Below, piece after piece: positions 39,980-49,952 of a stretch of DNA of 64,000 nt. Position numbers and translations under genes: made by a program. Origin of the DNA: Corynebacterium uterequi (GTDB taxonomy: Bacteria > Actinomycetota > Actinomycetes > Mycobacteriales > Mycobacteriaceae); the NCBI RefSeq assembly GCF_001021065.1, contig NZ_CP011546.1, forward strand, positions 1,922,001-1,986,000, read 5' to 3'. The notes beneath the pieces were generated by a model. The model was given only the letters and a program-made list of their open reading frames with translations. It searched no databases and was not told where the DNA came from. Every line of letters begins with the position of its first letter. The stretch's first letter is position 1.

Positions 39980-41096
39980 GGCTTCCTCCTAGGAAATTGG
40001 TGGCCAGGGCGGCGCCCATCGCCGGGCCGTACTTACCCAAATAGGCGCAGGTGACCTGGAGCCCGGCGGAGAAGCGCTGCGGGATCATCCGGTGTAGCTC
40101 CTGCGCCACCAGATCGGACAGCACGGGGAAGGTTTCGACGACGTCCCCGGAAAACACCACCACCTGCGGCGAGGCGACGATAATCACCGTCTTCAGCGCC
40201 GCCGCGATGTAGTTCGCGGTTCGGTCGAGCAGGCTTACCACCGTCGCGTCGCCGTCCTCGTACAGGTCTTTCAGGCTGTCCAGGTCCGCCACTCCCCGAG
40301 CCTGGCACAGCGCGGCCGAGCTCACCAGCGATTCCAGACAGCCGGAACCCCCGCAGAAGCAAGGCTCACCCTGCGGGTCAACCTGGACGTGGCCTAGCTC
40401 TCCCGCCGTCTGGCTGATCCCGCCGGTGAATTGGTCCGCGAAGACCAGGGTGCTGCCCACCCCGGCACCGATCCGCACATAGAGCTGCGTGGAGTGGCCC
40501 TTACCGGCGCCCTTGAGCGCCTCGCTGATGGCGCCGAAACGCACCGTGTTATCGATGAGCACCCGCGCCTGCCAGTGCTCGCCGATCACCGCCTCCAGCA
40601 GCGCATGTTCCTCCCGGGATTCCGAGGTCGCGGCCAGCGGCATGGGGATGCCAATTCCCACCTGGGAGACGCTTGCCTGGTGGATCCCGGCTGCCTGAGC
40701 GGCGTCGTCGAGCTGCGCACAAATGAGGGACAACGGTTCAGCCACGCTTTGGAAACGCCGGATGGACGCGGCAGCGGACACCTCCACCACGATGTCGTAG
40801 CGCCGGTTAATCATGACCGCCGTGCTCGTGGAGCGGGAGATGTTGATGCCCACCCGGTAGGCCACCAGCGGGTCGAACTCGATGAGTTCTGTGGGGCGGC
40901 CCGGCCGGCTAGCATCGGTGCGGCGGGTGCGCACCACAGGCCCGTCGACAAGCAGCTCCTGAAGCGCCCGGCCGAGTGAGGAGCGCGACACGTGAAGCTC
41001 GTGGCACAGCTGCTGCCGCGTCGCCGGCTGCTGGGACACTATCGCCAGCACGCTCTCCGCCAGGGATGAGGGTTGGTGATGCAGTTGGTATTTCAT
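39957..41096 (-). CDS. ROK-family transcriptional regulator
   Basis: 379 residues. N-terminal winged helix-turn-helix (SLAESVLAIVSQQPATRQQLCHELHVSRSSLGRALQELL), then a ROK sugar-kinase-like domain with the zinc motif GELGHVQVDPQGEPCFCGGSGCLE. Glycine-rich ATP-binding motifs are degenerate (GINISRSTSTAVM), as expected for a regulator (NagC/XylR type) rather than a kinase. Probably senses a sugar or phosphosugar and controls the sulfatase cassette in which it lies. Candidate operator at 44217-44230. Confidence 0.9.
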   Translation of the reverse strand: MKYQLHHQPSSLAESVLAIVSQQPATRQQLCHELHVSRSSLGRALQELLVDGPVVRTRRTDASRPGRPTELIEFDPLVAYRVGINISRSTSTAVMINRRYDIVVEVSAAASIRRFQSVAEPLSLICAQLDDAAQAAGIHQASVSQVGIGIPMPLAATSESREEHALLEAVIGEHWQARVLIDNTVRFGAISEALKGAGKGHSTQLYVRIGAGVGSTLVFADQFTGGISQTAGELGHVQVDPQGEPCFCGGSGCLESLVSSAALCQARGVADLDSLKDLYEDGDATVVSLLDRTANYIAAALKTVIIVASPQVVVFSGDVVETFPVLSDLVAQELHRMIPQRFSAGLQVTCAYLGKYGPAMGAALATNFLGGSRDVDAPQ

Positions 41097-41156
41097 TGCG
41101 TATCTTTTGTCCGATTCCTCATAATCCTCGCAGACAGCGCGGGGCCTACCTGCTCG

Positions 41157-42686
41157 CTACTCGATGGTGACCTCGTCGAGGTCCGAGCGGGCGGTGTTCT
41201 TCAACGGGACCTCGAAATCGACCATGGCGGCCATCCACTTCGCGAAGGAATGGTCTCCGCGTTCGCGCAGCTGGGAGTACAGCTCGGTCGCCAGGTCTCG
41301 ACGCACCTGGTCGTAGACCGGGACGGTGTACACGTTGTTCATTTCCGCCGGGTCCCGAACCAGGTCGTAGAGCTCGTTGATGGACTCCGGGGAGATGACG
41401 AGCTTGTACTCGTTCGTGCGGATCATCCGCTGCTGCAGCGGGAAGTGGTGGCCGTGGAACTCGCACACGATGTTCTGCCGCCAGCCGGGCACGCTGTCCC
41501 CGCGGGTGAGGTCGACGATGGAGCGGCCGTCCTCCACCTTGGCGGGGTCGATACCTGCAATGTCGAGCACCGTGGCCGGCAGGTCGAGGAGGGAGACGAA
41601 CTCGGCGGACTGGCCGACGGTGGAGACACCCGGGATCTGGGCGATGAAGGGGACATTGTAAATGTCGTCATACATCGCCGGGCCCTTGTCGTTGAGCCGG
41701 TGGGAGCCGGTGAACTCGCCGTGATCGGCGCAGAAGAACAGCGCGGTATCGTCCAGGACGCCGAGCTCACGGGCGACGTCCATGATGCGGCCGATCTCGA
41801 AATCGATCATCGCGACGTAGCCCCAGTACACGGCGATGAGCTTCTTCCACTGCTCGTTGCTGAAGCTGGAGGTAGACCAGTAGGTGGCGTAGTTCTGCTG
41901 GATGGGGGGCTTGCCGATGAGGGAGTCGCCGAAGTTCTCCGGCAACTCCACCAGCTCCGGATCGATGAGGTCGAACCACTCGTCGGGCAGGAAGTACGGA
42001 AGGTGCGGGCCGAAGAAGTGGACGTCCAGGCTGAACGGCTTGCCGTGTTCTTTCCAGTCGGCCGCGTACTCCCGGAGCCGGGCTATGGCGCGATCGGCGA
42101 GGAAGCGCTCGAAGGTGGCCTCCTCCGGCTGGCGGAGGCGAGCGGCGATGATGTGGCCATCGCGGTTGCCGGGGAGCTTTCCGCGCCAGACGTCGTGGGC
42201 GGCCACCGGAGGAAGGTCGTTGTCCTTCAGCCACGCCTGGTACTGCTCATTGTTGACCGGGTTCTCCGCACCCCAGAAGCTGTCATCATCCATGCCGAAC
42301 TTATCCGGCAGGTTCGGGCCGCAGTGATACTTGCCGACGATGCCAACGTTGTAGCCGTGGTCGCGCAGCTCTTGGGTGTAGGTCCAGGTGCCCAGCGGGA
42401 TGGCGGTGCTGTAGGCGATGTTCCATTCCGGGTTGGCGAGCACCTGGTGCTTGAAGGGGAACTTGCCGGTGAGCAGCGAGGAACGCGCCGGGGTGCAGAT
42501 CGCCGTCGGGGTGAAGGCCTGCGTGAACGCGAAGCCGCCGGCGCCGATCTCGTCGAGGTTAGGGGTCTGCGCGTGGGCGTTGCCCAGGCAGCCGATGGTG
42601 TCCGTCCGGTGCTGGTCAGTCATGATGACCAGCACGTTGCGGACGTTATCGGGGATTCCGTTGTCGCGAATGGTGGGGGAGCTCAT
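41157..42686 (-). CDS. Cys-type (S1 family) sulfatase
   Basis: 509 residues. The sulfatase signature is CTPARSSLLTG with Cys64 as the formylglycine precursor (codon at 42495-42497). N-terminal metal ligands are in VLVIMTDQHRTDTIG, and FFCADHGEFTGSHRLNDKGP provides the second Asp-His pair. No signal peptide is visible, so the enzyme is probably cytoplasmic and acts on an imported sulfate ester, in line with the permease gene 3 bp upstream. Substrate is unknown: sulfated sugar is favoured by the sugar-porter-type permease and ROK regulator; choline sulfate is an alternative. AGGAGG precedes the ATG. Confidence 0.92.
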   Translation of the reverse strand: MSSPTIRDNGIPDNVRNVLVIMTDQHRTDTIGCLGNAHAQTPNLDEIGAGGFAFTQAFTPTAICTPARSSLLTGKFPFKHQVLANPEWNIAYSTAIPLGTWTYTQELRDHGYNVGIVGKYHCGPNLPDKFGMDDDSFWGAENPVNNEQYQAWLKDNDLPPVAAHDVWRGKLPGNRDGHIIAARLRQPEEATFERFLADRAIARLREYAADWKEHGKPFSLDVHFFGPHLPYFLPDEWFDLIDPELVELPENFGDSLIGKPPIQQNYATYWSTSSFSNEQWKKLIAVYWGYVAMIDFEIGRIMDVARELGVLDDTALFFCADHGEFTGSHRLNDKGPAMYDDIYNVPFIAQIPGVSTVGQSAEFVSLLDLPATVLDIAGIDPAKVEDGRSIVDLTRGDSVPGWRQNIVCEFHGHHFPLQQRMIRTNEYKLVISPESINELYDLVRDPAEMNNVYTVPVYDQVRRDLATELYSQLRERGDHSFAKWMAAMVDFEVPLKNTARSDLDEVTIE

Positions 42687-42689
42687 GGT

Positions 42690-44138
42690 CTATGCCTCCT
42701 GTCGTGAGCCCATGTCTTCAAGTTGTTTGCCAGCGGTTTCCACCACGAACTTGCCGGTGAACACCACGGCGAGGATGCCGAAGAAGCAGTAGATCCAGTA
42801 CGTGCCGGCCGGGGACCAGGCCACGAGGAACGGGAAGAGCAAGACGACGAGGAAGTTGACCACGAAGTCGGTACCCGACGCGATGGACATGGCCGTGCCG
42901 CGGATCTCGTTGGGGAACATCTCACCCATCATGATCGAGAAGATGGGGCCCCACGAGGAGGTGAAACCGAGCAGGAAGAGGCACAGGCCAGCCACGGCGA
43001 GGTAGCCCAGCACCGGGTTCGAGGAGATGTCCGCGGTGCCGTCGACCTTGGGCGCGACGGTGAACACGGTGGCGACGATGAACAGCGCGGTGAAGATGAG
43101 CGTTCCGCCGTACATGAGCATGCGCTTGCGGCCCACGCGGTCCACCAACATGATGCCGGCGGTGACACCGACGATCTTGAAGAAGGTGAGCAGGAGGGTC
43201 TGCTGCAGCGCCATCGACTCGTCGAAGCCGACGGCCTCGAAGAGCATGTTGGAGTAGAAGAAGATGCCGTTAGTGCCGGTCAGCTGCTGGAAGGCGGCGA
43301 TGGCGCAGGCAACGAGGACGAGGCCACGCCACTTGGAGCCGAGGACCTCTCGGGCGGAGAGTTTCTTCTGCAGCTGCTCGCCGAAGGACGCCCGGATCTG
43401 GGCGACGCGCTCGTCGAGGTTGCTTTCGCCCGTGACCTTGGCCAGGACCTGCCGGGCCTCGGTCTCCTTACCCACGGAGACGAGGAAGCGGGGAGACTCG
43501 GGCATGATCGCGGTGAGGATGGTGAACATGAGCGCCGGGATGAGCAGGCAGAGGAACATCATCTGCCAGGCCTTGAGGCCGAACGCCAGCTCTTCGCCGG
43601 AACCGCCGGCGGAATTCGACACGGCGAAGTTGATGACGCCGGCGAAGAAGAGGCCGAGGATGATGGAGAGCTGGCGGAAGCCGATGAGGCGGCCGCGGAT
43701 GTCTGCCGGGGCGATTTCAGCGACGTAGCCCGGCGCGACCGTGGTTGCTGCGCCGAAGCCGATGCCGCCGACGATGCGGCACAGCAGCAGGAACGGGTAG
43801 CCGCCGAGGACCGGGCTGAACGCACCGAAGATGGCCTCGAAGAGCAGGAAGGGGCCGATGAACATGAGTGTGCGCTTGCGGCCGATCTTGTCAGAGATGC
43901 GTCCGGCGAAAAACGCTCCGATGATGCCGCCGATGATGCCGGCCGAGCCAGCGATACCGGCAGCGACGGGGCCGAGGTGGAAGTCTGAGCCCACGGCCTG
44001 GATGGCGCCATTGAGGACCATGCCTTCGAAGCCGTAGAAGAAGGGGCCCAGTGTGGCGATAAGTGCGAATACTGTGGCGCGTTTGCGCGCGGCGAGTTGT
44101 GCCGGGGTAAACGCGGGACGCGTGGCGGTGTTTGCCAT
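42690..44138 (-). CDS. MFS sugar-porter-type permease
   Basis: 482 residues, 12 predicted membrane helices. Sugar-porter signatures are GRISDKIGRKR between helices 2 and 3, EIAPADIRGRLIGFRQL after helix 4, PESPRFL at the end of helix 6, and the second-half GRKRMLMYGG and GEMFPNEIRGTAMS. The QLTG-NGIFFYSN segment is that of sugar-binding helix 7. First gene of the sulfatase cassette; ATG at 44138 behind AAGGAGG. Likely imports the sulfated substrate as a proton symporter, which is inferred from context. Confidence 0.9.
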   Translation of the reverse strand: MANTATRPAFTPAQLAARKRATVFALIATLGPFFYGFEGMVLNGAIQAVGSDFHLGPVAAGIAGSAGIIGGIIGAFFAGRISDKIGRKRTLMFIGPFLLFEAIFGAFSPVLGGYPFLLLCRIVGGIGFGAATTVAPGYVAEIAPADIRGRLIGFRQLSIILGLFFAGVINFAVSNSAGGSGEELAFGLKAWQMMFLCLLIPALMFTILTAIMPESPRFLVSVGKETEARQVLAKVTGESNLDERVAQIRASFGEQLQKKLSAREVLGSKWRGLVLVACAIAAFQQLTGTNGIFFYSNMLFEAVGFDESMALQQTLLLTFFKIVGVTAGIMLVDRVGRKRMLMYGGTLIFTALFIVATVFTVAPKVDGTADISSNPVLGYLAVAGLCLFLLGFTSSWGPIFSIMMGEMFPNEIRGTAMSIASGTDFVVNFLVVLLFPFLVAWSPAGTYWIYCFFGILAVVFTGKFVVETAGKQLEDMGSRQEA

Positions 44139-44216
44139 GTCGCCCTCCTTGTGTCCAACGGGCGTGGCCCTTCTGCCGCGCCCTGTTGCATAGAAGTATG
44201 GAAGGCTCGAATATTG

Positions 44217-44230
44217 ACCACGGTCGTGGT
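44217..44230. promoter_or_regulatory. Palindrome upstream of the sulfatase cassette
   Basis: ACCACG-GT-CGTGGT lies 79 bp before the permease ATG, next to AATATT that could serve as a -10 on the minus strand. Candidate operator, perhaps for the ROK regulator of the cassette. Confidence 0.5.
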
Positions 44231-44261
44231 AAATAACGGAATGGTAACAATGGTCTCGAAG

Positions 44262-44285
44262 GTGGGCAATCCCCCGATTGCCCAC
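44262..44285 (-). terminator. Hairpin after purC
   Basis: GTGGGCAATC, 4 nt, GATTGCCCAC: a perfect 10-bp stem between purC and the permease promoter, without a U-tract. A second short C5/G5 hairpin is at 44306-44321. Either may end the purC transcript. Confidence 0.45.
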
Positions 44286-44392
44286 GTGAGATGCCCTTTC
44301 CCCCACCCCCTCAAACGGGGGACACCACCCCTATCCCCCGATCCCCGGTGCGGACAATCCGCCTCAACGCATCTGCACTAGACGCACTCGCT

Positions 44393-45295
44393 CTAGACGC
44401 ACTCGCCAACCCAGCCGGCGAACTTCTTACCGCTGAGGCGCTCGTAGGCGTCGACATAGCGCTCACGGGTGGCCTCCACCACGGACCCAGGCAGGGGCGG
44501 CGGGGTGACGTCGGAGCTCTTGTCCCAGCCAGACTTCGGGCCGGTGAGCCAGTTACGGACGAACTGCTTGTCAAAGCTCGGCTGGACGACGCCCTCCTGG
44601 TAGCCATCCGCAGGCCAGTAGCGAGACGAGTCCGGGGTGAGCACCTCGTCGGCCAAGACCAGCCGACCGTCCTCGTCGATGCCGAACTCGAACTTGGTAT
44701 CCGCCAGGATGATGCCCTTGTCCAGGGCGATCTTCGCCGCCTCGGAGTAGATCTTCAGCGTGGCGTCGCGCAGCTCCTCGGCGCGGGTTTCGCCCAGACG
44801 GTCGACGACGTAGTCGAAGGAGACGTTTTCGTCGTGATCGCCCAACTCCGCCTTCGTCGCCGGGGTGAAGATCGGCTCCGGCAGCTTCGACGCCTCGACC
44901 AGGCCGTCGGGCAGCGAGACTCCGCACACGGTACCCGAGTGCTGGTACTCGACCAGCCCGGATCCGGTGAGGTAGCCGCGGGCGACGCACTCGAAGGGCA
45001 GCATCTTCAGCCGCTTGACGACGAGCGCGCGGCCGAGGACCTCCTCCGGGATGCGGGGGTCATCGTCCGGGCCGGCGAGATGGTTGGGGAAGTCGATGGC
45101 GTCGAAGAAGAAGACGCTCATCGCGGTGAGGACCCGCCCCTTGTCCGGGATCTCCGGGGTGAGGACGTGGTCGTAGGCAGAAATTCGGTCGGTGGCAACC
45201 ATGAGCAGGTGGTCGTCATCGATCTCGTAGAGCTCGCGGACTTTGCCTGCTGAAAGGTGGTTGTAATCGGACAGCTCGGGTCGCATAAACACCAT
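44393..45295 (-). CDS. purC: Phosphoribosylaminoimidazole-succinocarboxamide synthase
   Basis: SAICAR synthetase: joins aspartate to CAIR with ATP. 300 residues. [50 protein letters not shown] and [13 protein letters not shown] are diagnostic. ATG 45295 has AGGA 9 nt upstream; the family start MRPELS is at 45286, so the first three residues are uncertain. Follows purB by 11 bp. The last four codons plus stop are repeated in frame just after the gene (13-bp repeat at 44378 and 44393). Confidence 0.96.
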   Translation of the reverse strand: MVFMRPELSDYNHLSAGKVRELYEIDDDHLLMVATDRISAYDHVLTPEIPDKGRVLTAMSVFFFDAIDFPNHLAGPDDDPRIPEEVLGRALVVKRLKMLPFECVARGYLTGSGLVEYQHSGTVCGVSLPDGLVEASKLPEPIFTPATKAELGDHDENVSFDYVVDRLGETRAEELRDATLKIYSEAAKIALDKGIILADTKFEFGIDEDGRLVLADEVLTPDSSRYWPADGYQEGVVQPSFDKQFVRNWLTGPKSGWDKSSDVTPPPLPGSVVEATRERYVDAYERLSGKKFAGWVGECV

Positions 45296-45306
45296 GGCCA
45301 AGAATC

Positions 45307-46737
45307 CTAGAGGATTTCGCCCGGACGGTAGTGCGCGGCCTCCGGGTGGTCGCCGATGACCTCCCGAACGCGGGTGAGTACCCGATCCACCTGAGCCTCC
45401 GCGGCGCCGATGAACGCGTGGCGATCCGCCACCGCCGCGGCGAGGGCGTCGCGATCCAGCGGGAAGCTGTCATCCGCCGCAAGCCGGGCAAGAAGGTCCT
45501 GCTCACCACCGTTTTCGCGCATGTTGAGCGCCACCGCCACAGCGTGCTTCTTGATGATTTCGTGGGCCTGTTCGCGGCCCATGCCCGTGCGCACCGCGGC
45601 CATGAGCAGGCGGGTGGTGGCGAGGAAGGGCAGGTAGCGTTCCAATTCGCGGTCGATCATCGCCGGGAAGGCCCCGAACTCGTCGAGCACTGTGAGGAAC
45701 GTCTCAAACATGCCGTCGATGGTGAAGAAGGCATCGGGCAACGCAACCCGCCGGACGACGGAGCAGAACACGTCGCCCTCGTTCCACTGCTGACCGGCGA
45801 GGTCGCCAACCATGGTGAGATACCCGCGGAGGATAACCTGCATGCCGCCGACGCGCTCGCAAGAACGGGCGTTCATCTTGTGCGGCATCGCCGACGAGCC
45901 GACCTGGCCTTCCTTGAAGCCCTCGGTGACGGTCTCGTTGCCGGCCATGAGCCGGAGGGTGGTGGCCAGCGACGACGGCCCGGCACCCATCTGAACCAGA
46001 GAAGACACGACGTCGAAGTCCAGCGAGCGCGGGTACACCTGACCGACCGAGTCGAAGATGTAGCGGAAGCCGAGGAAGTCCGCGATGGAACGCTCCAGGC
46101 TGGTGAGCTTGTTCGCGTCGCCACCAACCAAGTCGAGCATGTCCTGAGACGTGCCCATCGGGCCCTTGATGCCCCGCAGGGGGTAGCGGTCGAGAAGCTC
46201 GTCGACGCGGTTGATGGCGACGAGCATCTCGTCAGCCGCAGAGGCGAAACGCTTACCGAGCGTCGTCGCCTGCGCGGCGACGTTGTGGGAACGCCCCGCC
46301 ATCACCAAGGACTGATACTGCCCGGCCCGCTCGCCGATACGGGCGACGACGGCCACCGCCCGGTCGCGGACCAATTCCAGGGAGCGGAAGATCTGCAGCT
46401 GCTCAACGTTTTCCGTGAGGTCCCGGCTGGTCATCCCCTTGTGGATGTGCTCGAAGCCGGCTAGGGCGTTGAACTCCTCGATGCGGGCTTTGACGTCGTG
46501 GCGGGTGACGCGCTCCCGGGCGGCGATGGAGGCGAGGTCGACGTTGTCGATGACGGCTTCGTAGGCGCTAATCGCCTCGGCGGGGATGTCGATACCGAGG
46601 GATCGCTGGGCCTTCATCACCGCGATCCACAGCTGGCGCTCGAGGATAATCTTCGTCTCTGGGCTCCAGATGTCCGTCATGCTCGCCGACGCATACCGGC
46701 TGGCCAGGACGTTGGAAATCTTCTTCTTTTCAGCCAC
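45307..46737 (-). CDS. purB: Adenylosuccinate lyase
   Basis: 476 residues; splits SAICAR and adenylosuccinate to release fumarate. Fumarase/aspartase superfamily signature [15 protein letters not shown] with the catalytic serine loop, plus [13 protein letters not shown] and [20 protein letters not shown] start at 46737 with GGAAAG upstream is preferred to the more distant ATG at 46770. TACACT (46777-46782) upstream may be the -10 of a purB-purC transcript. Confidence 0.96.
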   Translation of the reverse strand: MAEKKKISNVLASRYASASMTDIWSPETKIILERQLWIAVMKAQRSLGIDIPAEAISAYEAVIDNVDLASIAARERVTRHDVKARIEEFNALAGFEHIHKGMTSRDLTENVEQLQIFRSLELVRDRAVAVVARIGERAGQYQSLVMAGRSHNVAAQATTLGKRFASAADEMLVAINRVDELLDRYPLRGIKGPMGTSQDMLDLVGGDANKLTSLERSIADFLGFRYIFDSVGQVYPRSLDFDVVSSLVQMGAGPSSLATTLRLMAGNETVTEGFKEGQVGSSAMPHKMNARSCERVGGMQVILRGYLTMVGDLAGQQWNEGDVFCSVVRRVALPDAFFTIDGMFETFLTVLDEFGAFPAMIDRELERYLPFLATTRLLMAAVRTGMGREQAHEIIKKHAVAVALNMRENGGEQDLLARLAADDSFPLDRDALAAAVADRHAFIGAAEAQVDRVLTRVREVIGDHPEAAHYRPGEIL

Positions 46738-46810
46738 GGTGTCTTTCCACTCTCGTTGGATACAGATCAAGTGAAAAGTGTACCCGCCAACCGGTCACAC
46801 CCCGTGCTAC

Positions 46811-48076
46811 CTACACGGTGATGTCCCCAGCCACGGCGCGAGCGCCGATGTCCCGACGGGTAAAGGAGCCGTCGAGGGAGATGGCGTCAGCGTTCTCGTA
46901 GGCCTGCGCCAGCGCGTCGGCCAGCGTGTCGGCGGCACCCATGGCACACAGGACGCGACCGCCGGCGGAGACGAGGCGGCCGGCGTCGTCGCGCGCGGTG
47001 CCGGCGTGCAGCACCGCCGTCGGCTCGCTCAGCCCCTCACCGGTGATGGCGTCGCCGGTGCGCGGGGCCGCCGGATAATTCTCGGCCGCCACCACGACGG
47101 TGGCCGCGTAGCCGTCTCGCCAGCGTAGCGGGGGCTGCTCCGCCAGGGTGCCGCGAGCGACGGCACCGAGCACCTCGCCGAGCGGTGACTCAAGCAGCAT
47201 CAGCACCGCCTGGGTCTCGGGATCGCCGAAGCGGGCGTTGAACTCCACCACCTGCGGGCCCTCAGCCCCCCACGCGGCGCCGACATACAGCAGCCCCTGA
47301 TAGGGGGTACCGCGGCGCACCATTTCGGCGGCGACGGGCTCCGCAATCTCGGCGACGATGCGCTCGACGCCGCCGGCGGGCAACCACGGCAGCGGGGTGT
47401 ACGCGCCCATTCCGCCGGTGTTGGGGCCTTCGTCGTTGTCGTAGGCGCGCTTGTGGTCCTGCGCGGGCAGCAGCGGGACGACGGTGCCATGGTCAACCAG
47501 GCAGAAGAGCGACACCTCGGGGCCGTCGAGGAAGGACTCCAAGAGCACCGGGTTGCCGGCGGCGAGCACCGCCTCAGCGTGGGCTCGGGCGGCGTCACGG
47601 TCGGCGGTGACGACGACGCCCTTACCGCCGGCGAGACCGTCATCCTTGACCACGTACGTGGGCCCGAAGTTGTCCAGGGCGGCGTCGACGTCCTCGTCGC
47701 CGGGAAGCAGCTGCTGAGCGCGGGCCGTGGGAACGCCGGCGGCAGCCATGACCTCCTTGGCGAAGGCCTTGGAACCCTCCAGGGCGGCGGCCGCCTGGGA
47801 GGGGCCGAAGACGGCGAAGCCGGCGGCGCGCAACGCGTCGGACACGCCCGCTACCAGGGGAACCTCCGGGCCGATGACGACAAGCTCGGCGCCGATGTCC
47901 TTCGCCAGGGCCACGGTGTCTTCGGCGCTGGTGACGCTGAGCGGGTGGCAGGTAGCCAACTCTGCGATGCCGGCGTTGCCGGGGGCGGCGTGCACCTCGC
48001 TGACGGAGGGGTCGAGGCTGAGTCCATAAACCAAGGCGTGCTCGCGGCCGCCGGAGCCAATCACTAATGTGCGCAT
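46811..48076 (-). CDS. purD: Phosphoribosylamine-glycine ligase
   Basis: GAR synthetase, second step of purine synthesis. 421 residues, ATP-grasp fold. Starts [15 protein letters not shown]; further landmarks are [47 protein letters not shown] and [21 protein letters not shown] is 8 nt before the ATG at 48076 with no ribosome binding site. Divergent from the HIT gene; only 37 bp separate the two starts. Confidence 0.97.
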   Translation of the reverse strand: MRTLVIGSGGREHALVYGLSLDPSVSEVHAAPGNAGIAELATCHPLSVTSAEDTVALAKDIGAELVVIGPEVPLVAGVSDALRAAGFAVFGPSQAAAALEGSKAFAKEVMAAAGVPTARAQQLLPGDEDVDAALDNFGPTYVVKDDGLAGGKGVVVTADRDAARAHAEAVLAAGNPVLLESFLDGPEVSLFCLVDHGTVVPLLPAQDHKRAYDNDEGPNTGGMGAYTPLPWLPAGGVERIVAEIAEPVAAEMVRRGTPYQGLLYVGAAWGAEGPQVVEFNARFGDPETQAVLMLLESPLGEVLGAVARGTLAEQPPLRWRDGYAATVVVAAENYPAAPRTGDAITGEGLSEPTAVLHAGTARDDAGRLVSAGGRVLCAMGAADTLADALAQAYENADAISLDGSFTRRDIGARAVAGDITV

Positions 48077-48113
48077 AATCCGAGAGTCTAAACCCGCGGC
48101 TAGGCTGTGGTCT

Positions 48114-48539
48114 ATGAGTACCGTGTTCACCAAAATCATTAACGGCGAGCTGCCCGGTCGGTTCGTCTACCGCGACGACACGGTTGCGGCTTTCCTGTCT
48201 ATCGAGCCGGTCCGTTACGGCCACACCCTCATCGTTCCCGTAGCCGAGGTGGACAAGTGGACGGAGATTCCGCAGCCCACCTTCAACGCGATGAACGAGG
48301 TCGCGCAGCTCGTCGGCCGCGCGATCATTGACGTCTTCGGCTCCGAGCGGGCGGGCTACCTCATCGCCGGCTTCGAGGTGCCCCACACGCACATCCATGT
48401 CTTCCCGGCCGATGACATGTCCGGCTACGACCTCTCCTCGGCCATGGCGGCCGACGCCACCGATCCGGCCGAGATGGACTCCGCCGCACAGCGCTTGCGG
48501 GAGGCCCTCGGGGTGGGCGAGGACGGCTACCCCGCCTAA
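48114..48539 (+). CDS. HIT-family nucleotide-binding protein
   Basis: 141 residues. [38 protein letters not shown], then the histidine triad HTHIHVFP with the catalytic middle His. HIT hydrolases act on nucleotide phosphoramidates or dinucleoside polyphosphates. TAGGCT is 7 nt before the ATG. Its end overlaps the convergent phoS gene by 4 bp. Confidence 0.92.
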   Translation: MSTVFTKIINGELPGRFVYRDDTVAAFLSIEPVRYGHTLIVPVAEVDKWTEIPQPTFNAMNEVAQLVGRAIIDVFGSERAGYLIAGFEVPHTHIHVFPADDMSGYDLSSAMAADATDPAEMDSAAQRLREALGVGEDGYPA

Positions 48540-49951
48540 CGGCTGGCGTTCTGCGGATTGAGCAGGCGCGGCAGCCGAACGGTGAAGGTGGAACCTTCAC
48601 CCTCCACGGAGGTGACCGTGATGTCGCCGCCGTGCTGCTCAACGAGCGCCCGCGTAATCGCCAGGCCCAGCCCGCTTCCGCCGCGAGAAGACTTCGACCG
48701 GGACCGGGAGGTGTCGGCGCGGTAGAAGCGCTCGAAGATGTGGTCGGCGACCTCGCGCGGCATGCCGACGCCGTCGTCGATGACGTCGACGTAAAGATCC
48801 CGGCCCTCCTGTCGCAGCCGCAGCGTGACCTTCGCGGCCTCCCCGGCGTGGCGTAGCGCGTTGGAGATGAGGTTGAGCAGAACCTGGTGCAGCCGGTCGG
48901 GGTCACCGTTGACCACCGGCATGTCCTCCGTGGTGTTGACCACGGACACCTCCCGGCCCGCGAACGCGGCCTGCGCCGTGGAACGGGCGCTGAGGGTGAC
49001 TTCCAGGAGGTCGACCGGTCGGACGTCGAGCCGCTGGCCCTCTGCCCGAGTCAGCGCCAGGAGGTCTTCGACGAGCAGCTGCATGCGGGCGGATTCCTCA
49101 TCGATCTTTGAGAGCACCTTGTCGATGTCATCCGTGGCGCCGGAACGGTACAGCTCCGTGTAGCCGCGGACGCTGGTCAGCGGGGTGCGTAGCTCGTGGG
49201 AGGCGTCGCCGATGAAGCGCCGCATCTGCGACTCTTTGGCCTGAGATTTGTTGATTTCCTCCTGCAGGCGCTCCAGCATCTTGTTCAACGCCGCCGCAAG
49301 CTGACCGATCTCGGTGTTCTTCGGCCAAGACGGCACCCGTCGGCTGAAGTTGCCGTCCGCGATCGCTGATGCCGTGAGCTGGACGTCTTCCATCGGCCGG
49401 ATCGCTTTGCGCACCACCCAGCTGGCGGCGAAGCCCATCATGACCAGCGTCAGCAGGGAGATGGCAACCTGCACGGCGATGAGCCCGCTAATCATGAGCT
49501 GCTCGCCCTCAAGGGATTTGGCAACAACGGTGATGCCGCCGTCGGAGGCCGTGCCCATCGCCCGCCAGTGCACCTCCCGGGCCGAGCCGGGCAGGGAGCC
49601 GACCGTCGTCGGGGAGCCGTCGATGCGCACCGTCGACAGGTCCGGTCGCGTCTCGCCGGCGTTGACCCACGTCGCCCAGTTGTGCCGATCGACGATGAGC
49701 ACCGAGAACTCGCTCGGCGGGCCCTTCGTGGCTTGCTGACGCGAGATGTCCGGGTCCTGCGTCCACCCTTCGAGGCTGGCGGACAGGTCGGAATCGACGC
49801 GTGAGATAATAATGCCCCGCATGACGGTGGTCACCGCCGCTGACGACAGTAAGAACCCCAGGCCGGCCAGCAGGATGATCGCCACCAGCAAGGTGGTGTG
49901 CAGGTTGAGGACGCGGCGCACCACCGGGCGCCGCTTCGTGGGCCCACCCAC
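48536..49951 (-). CDS. phoS: Sensor histidine kinase PhoS
   Basis: 471 residues. Membrane helix about 15-35, an extracytoplasmic region of roughly 110 residues, second helix ([20 protein letters not shown]), HAMP, HisKA with phospho-His in [19 protein letters not shown], and an HATPase_c domain ([28 protein letters not shown]). Placed after the response regulator gene and next to pqo exactly as phoS in C. glutamicum, the phosphate-starvation sensor. The GTG at 49951 starts one base after the phoR stop. Confidence 0.9.
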   Translation of the reverse strand: MGGPTKRRPVVRRVLNLHTTLLVAIILLAGLGFLLSSAAVTTVMRGIIISRVDSDLSASLEGWTQDPDISRQQATKGPPSEFSVLIVDRHNWATWVNAGETRPDLSTVRIDGSPTTVGSLPGSAREVHWRAMGTASDGGITVVAKSLEGEQLMISGLIAVQVAISLLTLVMMGFAASWVVRKAIRPMEDVQLTASAIADGNFSRRVPSWPKNTEIGQLAAALNKMLERLQEEINKSQAKESQMRRFIGDASHELRTPLTSVRGYTELYRSGATDDIDKVLSKIDEESARMQLLVEDLLALTRAEGQRLDVRPVDLLEVTLSARSTAQAAFAGREVSVVNTTEDMPVVNGDPDRLHQVLLNLISNALRHAGEAAKVTLRLRQEGRDLYVDVIDDGVGMPREVADHIFERFYRADTSRSRSKSSRGGSGLGLAITRALVEQHGGDITVTSVEGEGSTFTVRLPRLLNPQNASR

Positions 49952-49952
49952 G

